DNA from: an uncultured Lachnospira sp. | GTDB lineage: Bacteria; Bacillota; Clostridia; Lachnospirales; Lachnospiraceae | Length of the DNA: 64,000 nucleotides | Direction: 5' to 3' | Assembly: GCA_944381165.1 (NCBI GenBank) | Contig: CALWKC010000002.1 | Location: forward strand, 1-64,000 | Shown here: positions 1 through 10,613 of the stretch, piece after piece | Layout: each line of letters opens with the position of its first letter | How positions within the stretch are numbered: position 1 is the stretch's first letter | The notes under the pieces: generated by a model | What the model was told of the DNA's origin: nothing | Seen by the model: only the letters and a program-made list of their open reading frames with translations | The model's database searches: none | Made by a program: the position numbers and the translations under genes

Positions 1-2904
1 CACACAGCAACTTATAAATTCTCAGAAGAGGGAGCGTATGAGCTGAAAGTTGAGAGTACGGATAAGGCGGCAAACAAATCAACTGCAACAGAAAACGTTG
101 TAGTAGATAAGACCGCGCCGGAAATAAAAGTTGAGTACACCCCAGCAGCGTCTAATACAGAAAGCAGTGAAACAGCAACTGACGGAGTAACAAAGTATTT
201 TAACGCGGAAGGCGGAACAAAAGCAACAATTACCATAACTGATAAAAACTTTACAGACACGAATATAGCCGTAGATAACGATTTTACAAAGGTGACGGTA
301 ACAAAAGACGGAAAGGAAATTCATAACGGAACATTAACATGGACACAATCCGAAAATAATCCTGACGAGTACACTGCAACTTATGAGTTCAAAGAAGACG
401 GCGCATACACGCTGGAGGTCGAGAGCAAGGATAAAGCTACAAACGGTTCATCAGTAACAGAAAGCCTTGTGGTAGATACAAAAGCGCCGGAGATAAAAGT
501 TGAGTACACCCCGACAGCGTCTAATACAGAAAGCAGTGAAACTGCAACTGACGGAAAAACAAAGTACTTCAACGCAAAAGGCGGAACAACGGCAACAATT
601 ACCATAACCGATAAAAACTTTACAGACACGAATATAGCCGGAGATAAAGATTTTACAAAGGTGACGGTAACAAAAGATGGCAAGGAAATTCATAACGGAA
701 CATTAACATGGACACAATCCGAAAACAATCCTGACGAGTACACCGCAACCTATGAGTTCACAGAAGACGGCGCATATACGCTGACGATTGAAAGTACGGA
801 TAAGGCTGTAAACAATTCAGTTAATACAGAAAGTCTTGTTGTTGATACCGTAGTTCCTGAAATAAAGGTAAAATACAGCACAACGCCGTCCAACACGGAA
901 GACGGTAAAACGTATTATAAAGAAAAAATAACAGCAACAATTACCATAACCGATAAAAACTTTACAGACACGGATATAGCTGGAGATGAAGATTTTACAA
1001 GAGTAACTGTAACAAGAGACGGTGAGAAGATTGATATAGGAACATTAACATGGACGACAGACCCAATAAATTCTGACGTTCACACTGCAACTTACACGTT
1101 TTCAGACGACGCCGACTATATCCTGACAGTTGAAACCACTGACAAGGCGACGAATACAGCGGCTTCATACGACAGCGGAACATTTGTAATTGATAATACA
1201 AACCCGCAAATTAAGGTTGAGTACAATTATAATGACGCTCAGAACGGAAATTATTATAAAGCTGACAGAACTGCAATAATAACAGTGACAGAGCATAACT
1301 TTAAGGTGGGCAATGTTGAGATTACAGCTACAAAGGACGGAGTTTCCATGCCTGTAGCGGCAAGCTTCAGAGACAACGGCGACGAGCACGTTATGGTGTA
1401 TACCTTCAGCGATGACGGCGATTATACATTGACTCTGCACTGCACTGATTTAGCGGCGCGCAAGGATACATATAATACTGTGGACAGCTTTACTGTGGAC
1501 AAGACGCTTCCTTCAATTACGATTGATATTAGCGGGGTAAGCCCTACGGGAGATAATTATTTTGACTCTGCAAGGACGGCGACAATAACCGTAAACGAAC
1601 ATAATTTTAATCCGTCTGATTTTGTGCTCAGGCTCACGGCGACAGATAACGGAGCAGCTATAGAGGCTCCTGCAATGAGCTCGTTTACAAGCAGCGGAGA
1701 CGTGCATACGGCGACAGTAATCTTTGACAGGGACGAAGAAATTTCAATATCTGCCGACTATATGGATTTAGCAGGAAATGCAGCCGAAACGCCGGCGGAG
1801 CAGAAGTTTGTAATCGACCTTACTGAGCCGGTAATAACGCTTGATACAAACAGTCTTGTTATAGATAAGACTTATGGAAAAGCTGAGACGGTTACGCCGA
1901 GAATTACGGTGACGGATACTAATTTTGACCAGGCAGGAGTAAACATTCAGGTTGAGGGAAAACGAAACGGAGTTATTAAGACGGGAATTTCGTCGGATAC
2001 TGTTGCAAACGGACTTATGTATACAATCTCGGATATTAACGAGGACGACGTATATACGCTGAGCGTAACGGTGAGAGACAGAGCGGGAAGAGAGAGCGTG
2101 TATAGCGCCGATTTCCGCGTCAACAGAAACGGCTCGTCATATACGCTCGGCAATTCGCTTGAGACGTTAAATAAGACCTATGTCAAATTGATTGACGGAG
2201 ATTTGTACTTTGTTGAGACAAATGTAGACAGGCTTGAATCGTACGTTTTAACCTACAGCAGAGGTGGAATGATTGCGGAGCTGGCAGAGGGAACTGATTA
2301 CACGGTTTCAGTCAGCACTAACAGCTACGGCTGGCAGGAGTACACTTATAAGATTAATCAGTCTGTATTCAGTGAGGAAGGAGAGTATATCATTACTGTC
2401 AATTCCAAAGATATTGCAGGAAACAGTTCTGATAACACCTCTAAAAATAAGGGAGTATCGTTTGTAGTGGATAAAACGCCACCTACGCAGGTTGTAACGG
2501 GAGTCGAGGACAACGGAATTTATACGCAGGCTTCTCTGCCGGTAACAGTAGAGGTATACGACAATATTGCCGTGAATGAACTGAAAGTAACTTTAAACGG
2601 TGAAACGAAGACCTACACCGAAAAGGAGATAAACCAGAACAGCGGAAAGATTAATATTGACATTGCTTCTTCGGAAAAACAGCAGGTACTGGAAGTAAGC
2701 TGCGTGGATTATGCAGGAAATACAGCGGATACGCAGACGTTCAGATTTACTGTTTCAACAAACGCATTTATTACGTTTAAGGCAAAATATATGTCAAAGC
2801 CGATTTTCTGGATTTTGGCAGGCTGTGCAGTCGTTGCCGCAGCCGGAGGGATTACAGGTTTTATTTTCATCAGAAAGCGTAAAAAGGAAGCTAAAGAAAA
2901 TTAG
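1..2904 (+). CDS. Ig-like repeat surface protein with C-terminal membrane anchor (5' partial)
   Basis: The reading frame is open from base 1, so the true start lies upstream. The visible part is a chain of Ig-like beta modules, each around 115-125 residues, marked by recurring ITDKNF, TATYEF and VVDT-APEIKV phrases. Near the C-terminus is one hydrophobic segment (bases about 2800-2870) followed by a positively charged tail RKRKKEAKEN, so the protein is probably anchored in the membrane with the repeats outside. The first modules are almost identical at DNA level and the later ones diverged. It ends 13 bp before the kinase gene, so it is probably cotranscribed with the type VII secretion locus. 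A role as surface adhesin or cell-wall-spanning part of the secretion system is inference; no catalytic motif is visible. Confidence 0.85.
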   Translation, partial: HTATYKFSEEGAYELKVESTDKAANKSTATENVVVDKTAPEIKVEYTPAASNTESSETATDGVTKYFNAEGGTKATITITDKNFTDTNIAVDNDFTKVTVTKDGKEIHNGTLTWTQSENNPDEYTATYEFKEDGAYTLEVESKDKATNGSSVTESLVVDTKAPEIKVEYTPTASNTESSETATDGKTKYFNAKGGTTATITITDKNFTDTNIAGDKDFTKVTVTKDGKEIHNGTLTWTQSENNPDEYTATYEFTEDGAYTLTIESTDKAVNNSVNTESLVVDTVVPEIKVKYSTTPSNTEDGKTYYKEKITATITITDKNFTDTDIAGDEDFTRVTVTRDGEKIDIGTLTWTTDPINSDVHTATYTFSDDADYILTVETTDKATNTAASYDSGTFVIDNTNPQIKVEYNYNDAQNGNYYKADRTAIITVTEHNFKVGNVEITATKDGVSMPVAASFRDNGDEHVMVYTFSDDGDYTLTLHCTDLAARKDTYNTVDSFTVDKTLPSITIDISGVSPTGDNYFDSARTATITVNEHNFNPSDFVLRLTATDNGAAIEAPAMSSFTSSGDVHTATVIFDRDEEISISADYMDLAGNAAETPAEQKFVIDLTEPVITLDTNSLVIDKTYGKAETVTPRITVTDTNFDQAGVNIQVEGKRNGVIKTGISSDTVANGLMYTISDINEDDVYTLSVTVRDRAGRESVYSADFRVNRNGSSYTLGNSLETLNKTYVKLIDGDLYFVETNVDRLESYVLTYSRGGMIAELAEGTDYTVSVSTNSYGWQEYTYKINQSVFSEEGEYIITVNSKDIAGNSSDNTSKNKGVSFVVDKTPPTQVVTGVEDNGIYTQASLPVTVEVYDNIAVNELKVTLNGETKTYTEKEINQNSGKINIDIASSEKQQVLEVSCVDYAGNTADTQTFRFTVSTNAFITFKAKYMSKPIFWILAGCAVVAAAGGITGFIFIRKRKKEAKEN
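121..1206 (+). repeat. In-frame tandem 369-bp coding repeats
   Basis: The phrase encoding EIKVEYTP recurs at 121, 490 and, more diverged, 859. That is a period of 369 bp (123 codons); the following unit begins near 1207 after a shorter 348-bp step. The copies starting at 121 and 490 are nearly identical over most of their length, which points to recent duplication or gene conversion inside the Ig-repeat gene. More copies may lie upstream of the window. Confidence 0.85.
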
Positions 2905-2917
2905 GCGGGTTAAATAG

Positions 2918-4804
2918 ATGTTAGCAAAAGGTACGGTTTTGGGAAATACATATCAAATAATTGAAGGTATAGGCTCAGGAGGAGTAGGCGTAGTCTACAA
3001 GGCGTACCATTTGCGGCTGCAAAAATATGTAGCGGTAAAAATGATTAAAGAAAACTTTGTGGGAAATATAAACGCAAGGGGCGAGGCAGACCTTCTTAAA
3101 AAGCTGCATCACCCCTGCCTCCCGCAGGTTTATGATTTTGTTCAGATTGGAACTGCCGTGTATACGGTTATGGATTATATTTCCGGTCTAAACCTTGAAG
3201 ATTACCTGAAAAACCAAGCTCAGGTTTCACAGGAGGAGGTCTGCAAATGGCTTGAACAGCTTTTAGAGGCTCTTGTGTATCTCCACAGACAGAAACCGGC
3301 GATAATTCACAGTGATATTAAACCGCAGAATATAATTATTGACGATGACGGCAACGCAAATTTAATAGATTTTAATATTTCGCTTGAAGAAAATACGGTA
3401 AATATCAAAGGGCTGAGCAAGCAGTTTGCATCGTATGAACAGTTGGAAGCGGAGAGTCTTATAAACAGCGGTTTGCCCTGTCCTGTTGATATTTTAGATG
3501 TGACGACGGATTTATACAGTCTGGGAGCGACGTTTTATTATGTTATGACGGGAATTATACCGTATTCGGGTATTGTGTATGAATATCCGTGTTCGTCGTT
3601 TCAGCTGCCGTATCAGGCGTCATTGACTAAAATCATAGATAAGGCTATGCAGCGTGATTTTACAAAGCGGTATGCAAGTGCTGCAAAAATGCTTGCAGAT
3701 GTCAGAAATTTAAGAAAAAAAACATGGCAGTACCGATTGAAGAAAACAGGGGCTGTTGCAGGCTGTATAGGCTGCATTGCCATTTTAACAATCAGCATTA
3801 TTTTCGTGGTCAAGGCTGTTCGTGACAGCGGATTAGAAAAATTCGAAAAAAGATATGAAGCGGTTATCCTGATTAACGGATATACCATAGAAGAGGAAAA
3901 TAAGATACAGGAATTTCTGAATACAAAGGAAAATCAAGGCTATCTTTTGCAGCAGCCTAAAAAAAAGGCGAGGCTTTTATATAAAGTCGGAAATTATTAT
4001 TTTATTAATGAGGATTACGGTAATTCTGCTTCATATTTTAAGCAGGCTATGGATTTGGACGAAACGGAAAGCGAATATGTGCGTGACTATGTAATTTCTC
4101 TGGCGAGGGCAGGTCAGCTTGAGGCTGCGCAGACAGAGCTTGAAAACGCGGAAAAAGCGGGTGTTGATACACAAAATTTAAAAGAGATAAAAGCCGAGAT
4201 TTTAATTGCTCAGGGAGAGTATAAGCAGGCGGCTGTTCAGAGTATGGAAATTCTGAGTGGCGGATGCTCTTCGGAAATCGAGGGAAGGGCGCTTATGATT
4301 TATGCCAGGGCGAACTGGAAGCTTCAAAATTATACTGAGTGTATAAGTTATCTTTCCGAGCTTTCCGTAACGAAAGAAAATGCAGACCTTCAGACGTTAG
4401 CTATTATGAATACATATTTAAATGAAGCAGCTTCAACGGGAAATACTGTTTACAGGCAAAACTGTTATATAAATGCGGTGTATATGTATGAAAAGCTGAC
4501 GGATAAGAGTATCAGCTCATATAATGACAGAATTAATGTTGCGGCTGCATATCAGAATATAAACAGATACGATAAGGCTATTATATTGCTCAGTGAACTT
4601 ACGGCAGAGGACAACTCTAATTATAAAGCGTTTATGTATCTTGCTTATTGTTATTACAATCAGACAAAGGCATCGGGCGGCGATTACAGTAAAGTAAAAG
4701 AGTATTATAACAGAGCACTGCCGCTTTATCAGGCATATGCGTCTTCGGGAGCGTCTGATGCGGAAATGATACAGCTGGGAAATATAGTCAGAGGATTGGA
4801 TTGA
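2918..4804 (+). CDS. Membrane Ser/Thr protein kinase with extracytoplasmic TPR-like region
   Basis: Hanks-type kinase of 628 aa. The Gly-rich loop GSGGVGVVYKA is at about 19-29, the ATP lysine is K41 (VAVK), and the catalytic loop HSDIKPQN is at 131-138 with D133, K135 and N138 intact. The Mg-binding DFG motif reads DFN (151-153). A single membrane segment follows at about 275-297, then a helical TPR-like region to the end. PknB-type kinases phosphorylate Thr on proteins bound by FHA domains. With three FHA proteins directly downstream this kinase is probably their partner (inference). It starts 13 bp after the Ig-repeat gene with an AGGCGGG ribosome-binding site. The changed DFG glycine leaves some doubt about activity, but the other key residues argue that it works. 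Confidence 0.9.
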   Translation: MLAKGTVLGNTYQIIEGIGSGGVGVVYKAYHLRLQKYVAVKMIKENFVGNINARGEADLLKKLHHPCLPQVYDFVQIGTAVYTVMDYISGLNLEDYLKNQAQVSQEEVCKWLEQLLEALVYLHRQKPAIIHSDIKPQNIIIDDDGNANLIDFNISLEENTVNIKGLSKQFASYEQLEAESLINSGLPCPVDILDVTTDLYSLGATFYYVMTGIIPYSGIVYEYPCSSFQLPYQASLTKIIDKAMQRDFTKRYASAAKMLADVRNLRKKTWQYRLKKTGAVAGCIGCIAILTISIIFVVKAVRDSGLEKFEKRYEAVILINGYTIEEENKIQEFLNTKENQGYLLQQPKKKARLLYKVGNYYFINEDYGNSASYFKQAMDLDETESEYVRDYVISLARAGQLEAAQTELENAEKAGVDTQNLKEIKAEILIAQGEYKQAAVQSMEILSGGCSSEIEGRALMIYARANWKLQNYTECISYLSELSVTKENADLQTLAIMNTYLNEAASTGNTVYRQNCYINAVYMYEKLTDKSISSYNDRINVAAAYQNINRYDKAIILLSELTAEDNSNYKAFMYLAYCYYNQTKASGGDYSKVKEYYNRALPLYQAYASSGASDAEMIQLGNIVRGLD

Positions 4805-4814
4805 CAAAAATAAT

Positions 4815-5354
4815 ATGGAAGAAGGCACATTTTGGATAATTATGGCAGTGACAGGAATTGTAATTACAATTATTTGTATTGCAGGTGCGGTTATTGTCAG
4901 GTATCAGTACAAGAAACTTAATTATTTAACGGTTACTGTTAATGGTGGAGTGTCATTAAATGATAAAACTTCAGGGGTAAGTCAGAAACTGGTTGCTTAT
5001 AACGACGGTCTTCAGCCAACCGTTTTTTCGCTGAATAAAGCGGTTAAATACAGAATTTTTTTAAAGTGTATAGGATATAACTGTGAGTATTCTGCGAATA
5101 TAACAAGCAGCGTAATGGTTGGAAGAGAGTGCGTCAGCAGTGAAGAAGTTATAAGCATAGAAGACAGAAAACTTTCAAGACAGCATTGTCGTTTTATTTT
5201 ATATGACAATGGTGAGATTTATCTTAAAGACCTTAATTCCACAAATCATACGTTTTTAAATGATTGGAAAATATCATGTGAAACAAAAATACAGAACGGC
5301 GATGTTATTAGAATAGGCAGTTACAGTTATGAATACCGGTGTGAACAGTCATAA
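4815..5354 (+). CDS. Small membrane-anchored FHA protein
   Basis: A 179-aa protein with an N-terminal membrane helix at about 8-30 and a C-terminal FHA domain at about 95-175. The FHA signature is readable: VGRECVSS, then KLSRQHCRF (the Ser-Arg-x-His phosphothreonine-binding core) and LNSTNHTFLN. FHA domains bind phosphothreonine. Its position 10 bp after the kinase gene suggests it recruits or is a target of that kinase at the membrane. The substrate is unknown. Confidence 0.85.
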   Translation: MEEGTFWIIMAVTGIVITIICIAGAVIVRYQYKKLNYLTVTVNGGVSLNDKTSGVSQKLVAYNDGLQPTVFSLNKAVKYRIFLKCIGYNCEYSANITSSVMVGRECVSSEEVISIEDRKLSRQHCRFILYDNGEIYLKDLNSTNHTFLNDWKISCETKIQNGDVIRIGSYSYEYRCEQS

Positions 5355-5376
5355 TTTTGTGTGAGGAATGACATAA

Positions 5377-5838
5377 GTGAAACCAAAACATAGAAAAAAA
5401 ATAATTCAGCTTATAGATAAAATTCAGGAGCAAAATCTTCTTAAATTATATATCAGTAATAATTCCAAAGAGACAGAGCAGATATGTGAAAATAACAGAA
5501 ATTATCTTTACGTGGAATTTATTAATACATATCCGATTATATCATACCTCTTTAATACTGATAAACCCTTGGTAATAGGAAGAAATTCAGATAAATGTAA
5601 TATTGTTATTAACAATAACATGGTATCACGTTGTCAGTGTGAGATTTATGTGAGCGGGAATCAGGTTATTTTAAGAGATTTGGGAGGCAATAATTCTGTT
5701 TTCTATAAAACTGCTCTGAGAAAAAAACAGCTTGAAAAAAACAGCTCAATCCTTATTTTTAATACTGATATTTTATTAATAGGAAAAATTAAGATACGAA
5801 TATTTCTTGTAAACAGGAATGCAGATTTGCTGAATTAA
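5377..5838 (+). CDS. FHA domain protein
   Basis: A 153-aa protein beginning at GTG, about 10 nt after a GAGGA ribosome-binding site. The C-terminal half is an FHA domain: PLVIGRNSDKCNIVI, then MVSRCQCEIYV, where the usual Ser-Arg-x-His reads SRCQC, then LRDLGGNNSVF. The loss of the conserved His and the altered STN-like turn make phosphopeptide binding less certain than in its neighbours. No membrane segment is evident. It sits between the membrane FHA protein and EssC and is probably part of the same complex. Confidence 0.8.
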   Translation: MKPKHRKKIIQLIDKIQEQNLLKLYISNNSKETEQICENNRNYLYVEFINTYPIISYLFNTDKPLVIGRNSDKCNIVINNNMVSRCQCEIYVSGNQVILRDLGGNNSVFYKTALRKKQLEKNSSILIFNTDILLIGKIKIRIFLVNRNADLLN

Positions 5839-5895
5839 TATCTGTTTCCAAATAATAAGATAAATTTGTTTTAAATATACAGGAGGGATAAAATA

Positions 5896-8800
5896 ATGGG
5901 ATTTGCGATTATGGCATATGCAGGCGATGCTTTAAGAGAATACTATCTGCCGGCGGTCAATAATCAGGATTATGAATTTGTGCTTGACGGACATCTTTTT
6001 GATATACGCCAGAGCATAAAAATTTGTATGGAAGTCATTAACAATTCATGGCGTTTTATCTCTTCAGATAAATATAATTTATATAAGAATAATAGAAAAG
6101 AGTATAGTGGAGAAACTCTGACATGCGGTGATTTATTTATAATAGAGCTTCCAAATGAAAAAACAATTACACTGATTGTTGCAGAATATGAAAATGGTCA
6201 TAATATTATGCGGAAGTACAGTATTTCAGAAATAGAAAGAATTCAAATAGGAAGTGATGAATGCTGTAACCTCAGGTATACATTTATGAACTATATTTCG
6301 AGAAATCATGCTATTTTATATCAAAGCGCTGGAAGTTGGTATATAAATGACAGCAGTTTTAACGGAACATTTATAGATGGGAAGAGAATAATCGGAGTAA
6401 GGCAGCTAAAGTTTGGCGATATAATAAATATTTACGGATTAAAAATAGTATTTCTTGAAAATCTGATAGCTGTTACAGCGTATGCATATAAAGGGTCAGC
6501 TGTTAAAAGCAGTCTGAATGTATACAGGCAGTCGGATAAAACAGTGTTTTTTAATAAATATTCAAGTTTACATAAAAAGAAATTTTATAAAAGGTCTCCG
6601 AGGAGTATAGAACAGCCATATAGTGAGGCTGTTGTTATAGACGCTGTGCCGCCGCAGAAAAGGACAAGAGGAAAACCGCTGTTTTTAACAATAGGACCTT
6701 CTTTTACAATGGTAATCCCAATGCTGCTGGGTTCTATGATGACAATATTCGGCGCCGGATCGGGAACGGGAACATATATGTATACAGGAATTATTACAGC
6801 CTTCGCATCTGCGCTGTTTGGAGTTTTCTGGGCGTACAATAATATAAAGTATACAAATATTTCAGAGAACGAGCAGGAGCAGGAGCGCTACAATGCCTAT
6901 GGTCAGTATCTTATAGAGACAGCCGCATTTTTAAAGGAGAAATATGATTTTAATGCAGCAGTTTTAAATAAAACTAATATTTCAGCTGCGGAATGTTGTA
7001 AATATGATGAAAATAACCATCAGCTTTGGAACAGGAATGCTTCACAGGAGGATTTTCTTTCGGTAAGGCTTGGTATTGGAAGTTGCCCTTTTCAGGTTGA
7101 AATAAATATTCCTCCGAAAAAATTCTCTGTAAACAGAGACGAGCTTGCGGATAAACCACAGGAAATAAAGAAGAATTTCGAGACACTATACAATGTTCCT
7201 GTATGTATAGATTTGCTGAAAAATAATATGGTTGGCGTAGTCGGCGGGCAAAATCTTGAGGGCGCAAGACAGGCTGTGTTGAATATGGTTGTCCAGATTG
7301 CTGTAAACAACTGTTATACAGACGTAAAAATGGCGTTTATTTATGATGAAAAGAATGAGGGTAATTTCTGGAATTTTGCAAGATGGCTTCCGCATGTTTG
7401 GACTTCCGATAAAAAATGCAGGCTGATAGCAGCGGGTAAACAGGAAGCGAGCGACTTATGTTATGAGCTTACCAAAATAATGCGCAGCCGTGAAGAAAAT
7501 AACGCAGCCGTTTCTGATAGCGATGAAGTTAAACTGCCGCACTATATTATTTTTATAGAAAGTCCTGAACTTCTTGAAGGCGAATTACTTATGAAATATA
7601 TTATGAAGCCCAGGAAGGAGTACGGATTGACAACTGTTTTTATAACAAGGCAGTATGAGCAGCTTCCAAATACATGTGAGGAAATTATTCAAAATGACGA
7701 TGTTTTCAGAGGAATGTACAATATTTCCGAGAGCAGAACTAAGATGAAGGAAATTCAGTTTGATACAGTTTATGCAGATCAGGTAGAGATGCTGGCAAGG
7801 AGAATTTCAGGGATTGAAGTCAACGAGGAAGTTGAGACAGGAGAGATACCTAACTCTCTTGACTTTTTTGAAATGTATAACGTAACGTCGCTGGAAGCTT
7901 TAAACATAAAAGAGCGGTGGGTTAAAAACAGAACATATGACAGCATGAAAGTTGTAATAGGAAGAAAAAGCGGAGGAAAAGACTGTTTCCTTGATATTCA
8001 TGAAAAATATCACGGTCCACATGGTCTGGTAGCCGGAACAACGGGCTCGGGAAAGAGCGAGACTCTTCAGACCTATATGCTGTCGCTTGCGGTTAATTTC
8101 AGCCCGGACGATATTGCGTTTTTGATAATTGATTTTAAGGGTGGGGGAATGGCAAATTTGTTTTCGGGACTCCCTCATCTTGCGGGAAAAATTTCAAATC
8201 TTTCGGGCAATCAGGTGCGGCGCGCAATGATTTCTATTAACAGTGAGAACAGGCGTCGTCAAAAGATATTCAATGATAATAATGTCAATAATATAAATCT
8301 TTATACGAGATTGTATAAAAACCATGAAGTAAATATCCCTATACCGCACCTTTTTATTATTATAGATGAGTTTGCGGAGTTAAAGAGGGAACAGCCTGAG
8401 TTTATGAAAGAGCTTATAAGCGTTGCACAGGTTGGAAGAAGTCTGGGAGTACATCTGATTTTGGCTACTCAGAAGCCAAACGGAACTGTTGACGATAATA
8501 TTTGGAGCAATACTAAGTTCAGGCTGTGCCTGCGCGTACAGGACAGGCAGGACAGCAATGAAATGTTGCACAAGCCTGACGCGGCATATCTTACGCAGGC
8601 GGGAAGATGTTATCTTCAGGTCGGAAACGACGAGCTGTTTGAGTTGTTTCAGTCCGGCTATAGCGGGGCGAAGTATACAGAAAATATGATTGAAAAAACA
8701 AAAACAGACGCAGTTTTAATAAATCTGACAGGAAAGACCGTATTATCGGCAAACAGCGTAAGAAAGAAAATAAAAAACGAAGTCGAGGCGGAGCATAAGG

Positions 8801-10608
8801 GAGAGCAGAACGCGAAGGAAATTACTCAGCTCGAGGCAGTTACCGATTATCTTAGAAAGATTGCGGAGGAAAATAATTATTCGCAGAAACTGCAGCTTTG
8901 GATGCCGGTGCTGCCTGACGTTATCTGTCTTAAGGATATTGCGGAGTATAAACCGTGCGGATATGGGCATAGGGAAAACGGAAAATGGGAGTTAAAAGCT
9001 CCGATAGGTCTGTATGACGACCCTGAAAACCAGTCGCAGCAAGCCGTACAAATTGATTTTTCAAAAGACGGACATCTGGCGGTATGCGGAACAGTCTCAA
9101 CCGGAAAGAGTACTTTTTTGCAGACGCTTATGTATTCGCTGATGAATTTATATACGCCTGAGGAAGTGAATTTTTACGTGCTTGACTTCAGCAGTAAAAT
9201 GCTCTCGTCGTATGAAGGAGCGCCTCATGTAGGTGGCGTGTGTTATGAAGAGGATGTTGAAAAGATAAAAAAACTTTTTAATATGCTCGGAAAAGTTATG
9301 GACGAGCGCAGAGAGCTTTTTAAGGGCGGCAATTATTCACAGTATGTAAGGGTAAACGGAGTGACGTTTCCTGCGGTTATTGTAGTTATTGACAATTATT
9401 CCGGTTTTGCTGAAAAAACAGGGGGAATATTTGAGGCTGCAATTATGAGAATTGCGAAGGAGGGCGTCGGATACGGGGTATATCTTGCTGTGAGCTGTGC
9501 CGGATTTAATTCAATGGAGCTGCCTGCAAGAATAGCAGATAACATAAGAAATGTTATCACTCTGAATATGGGAGATATATTTAAGTATTCGGAGGTGCTT
9601 CATGTCGTGAGAGTGCCGATTTTACCCGAGGCGGATATAAAAGGGCGTGGACTGTGCACGGTTAACGGAAATATTTTGGAGTATCAGACAGCGGTTGCCG
9701 CTGAGGCGGCTGACGATTATGAGAGACAGGAAAAGATAAAAGAGAGAATGAAAGATATTGCATTTGAATGGAAGGGATTGACGGCAAGAAAAATTCCTGA
9801 AATTCCTGCAAAGCCTGTTTTATCTGATTTTGAGGAGCTTACAGAATATAAGAAAATGGTTGAGACCGACAGAATGCTTCCGGTCGGATATTACACAAAG
9901 GACGCGTCTGTATACGGCATCAACCTCCAGAAGACATACTGCTATTTAATCAGCGGCAAATCAAGAACCGGAAAGACGAATATGCTCAAATGCGTTATGT
10001 CAGCGGCGGCAAAGAAGGCGGGAACAGAGCTTATTGTTATTGACGCCACGGGTGGAGGTTTAAATACTGCGGCAGAAAAATTCAACGCAAGATACATAAC
10101 AAGCAGAGAGGATATTAAAAACTTTTTTACGGAGACAGTAGATATTTTCAAAAAGAGAAATACATTAAAAAGAGAATTATATAAAAGTGGATATGATGAT
10201 GAGGCTGTATTTGAGAGAATACAGCAGGAAAAAATGTATTTTATCTTTGTGTATGATTTTATAGATTTTATAAAGACTGTTTACACAGCGGCGGGGGAAA
10301 TTCAGCTTGCACCTTATCTTGAGAATATAACTGAGAGGGGGTATCTGCATAATATATTTTTCTTTGGCTGTATAAATCCTGATGATGCTGTTAAAGCGAC
10401 AGGTTATAAAATCTATTCAAATATTATGTCTTACAGGACAGGTATTCATTTTGGAGGTTATATAAATTCACAGAAATTATTTCAGTTTACTGATATTCCT
10501 TTTGTACAGCAGGGAAAGCCTATGAAATGCGGAATGGGATTAATTCCAGATGACGAAGACGCATCGCTGTCTCAGCAGGTAGTAATTCCGCTTGTGAAAG
10601 GGTGGTAA
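5896..10608 (+). CDS. essC: EssC-type FtsK/SpoIIIE ATPase of type VII secretion
   Basis: The motor of the type VII system, 1570 aa. The N-terminal ~190 residues hold FHA-like modules; the second is clear (IGSDECCNLRYTF, YISRNHAILY, SSFNGTFIDG). Two membrane helices lie at about 258-285 and 293-316. Three P-loop ATPase domains follow. Walker A motifs are GTTGSGKSE near 716, GTVSTGKST near 1063 and GKSRTGKTN near 1351. Only the first has a full Walker B (LFIIIDEFAELK); the second reads VIVVIDNYSG and the third is weaker. Length and layout match EssC/YukBA. The AGGAGG ribosome-binding site at 5881 supports the start. Neighbouring WXG100 and YukD genes confirm the assignment. Confidence 0.95.
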   Translation: MGFAIMAYAGDALREYYLPAVNNQDYEFVLDGHLFDIRQSIKICMEVINNSWRFISSDKYNLYKNNRKEYSGETLTCGDLFIIELPNEKTITLIVAEYENGHNIMRKYSISEIERIQIGSDECCNLRYTFMNYISRNHAILYQSAGSWYINDSSFNGTFIDGKRIIGVRQLKFGDIINIYGLKIVFLENLIAVTAYAYKGSAVKSSLNVYRQSDKTVFFNKYSSLHKKKFYKRSPRSIEQPYSEAVVIDAVPPQKRTRGKPLFLTIGPSFTMVIPMLLGSMMTIFGAGSGTGTYMYTGIITAFASALFGVFWAYNNIKYTNISENEQEQERYNAYGQYLIETAAFLKEKYDFNAAVLNKTNISAAECCKYDENNHQLWNRNASQEDFLSVRLGIGSCPFQVEINIPPKKFSVNRDELADKPQEIKKNFETLYNVPVCIDLLKNNMVGVVGGQNLEGARQAVLNMVVQIAVNNCYTDVKMAFIYDEKNEGNFWNFARWLPHVWTSDKKCRLIAAGKQEASDLCYELTKIMRSREENNAAVSDSDEVKLPHYIIFIESPELLEGELLMKYIMKPRKEYGLTTVFITRQYEQLPNTCEEIIQNDDVFRGMYNISESRTKMKEIQFDTVYADQVEMLARRISGIEVNEEVETGEIPNSLDFFEMYNVTSLEALNIKERWVKNRTYDSMKVVIGRKSGGKDCFLDIHEKYHGPHGLVAGTTGSGKSETLQTYMLSLAVNFSPDDIAFLIIDFKGGGMANLFSGLPHLAGKISNLSGNQVRRAMISINSENRRRQKIFNDNNVNNINLYTRLYKNHEVNIPIPHLFIIIDEFAELKREQPEFMKELISVAQVGRSLGVHLILATQKPNGTVDDNIWSNTKFRLCLRVQDRQDSNEMLHKPDAAYLTQAGRCYLQVGNDELFELFQSGYSGAKYTENMIEKTKTDAVLINLTGKTVLSANSVRKKIKNEVEAEHKGEQNAKEITQLEAVTDYLRKIAEENNYSQKLQLWMPVLPDVICLKDIAEYKPCGYGHRENGKWELKAPIGLYDDPENQSQQAVQIDFSKDGHLAVCGTVSTGKSTFLQTLMYSLMNLYTPEEVNFYVLDFSSKMLSSYEGAPHVGGVCYEEDVEKIKKLFNMLGKVMDERRELFKGGNYSQYVRVNGVTFPAVIVVIDNYSGFAEKTGGIFEAAIMRIAKEGVGYGVYLAVSCAGFNSMELPARIADNIRNVITLNMGDIFKYSEVLHVVRVPILPEADIKGRGLCTVNGNILEYQTAVAAEAADDYERQEKIKERMKDIAFEWKGLTARKIPEIPAKPVLSDFEELTEYKKMVETDRMLPVGYYTKDASVYGINLQKTYCYLISGKSRTGKTNMLKCVMSAAAKKAGTELIVIDATGGGLNTAAEKFNARYITSREDIKNFFTETVDIFKKRNTLKRELYKSGYDDEAVFERIQQEKMYFIFVYDFIDFIKTVYTAAGEIQLAPYLENITERGYLHNIFFFGCINPDDAVKATGYKIYSNIMSYRTGIHFGGYINSQKLFQFTDIPFVQQGKPMKCGMGLIPDDEDASLSQQVVIPLVKGW

Positions 10609-10613
10609 AACGT

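Noticed and set aside
121-1206. CRISPR-like array
   Set aside because: The repeats are 369 bp, in frame and protein-coding, with no unique spacers.
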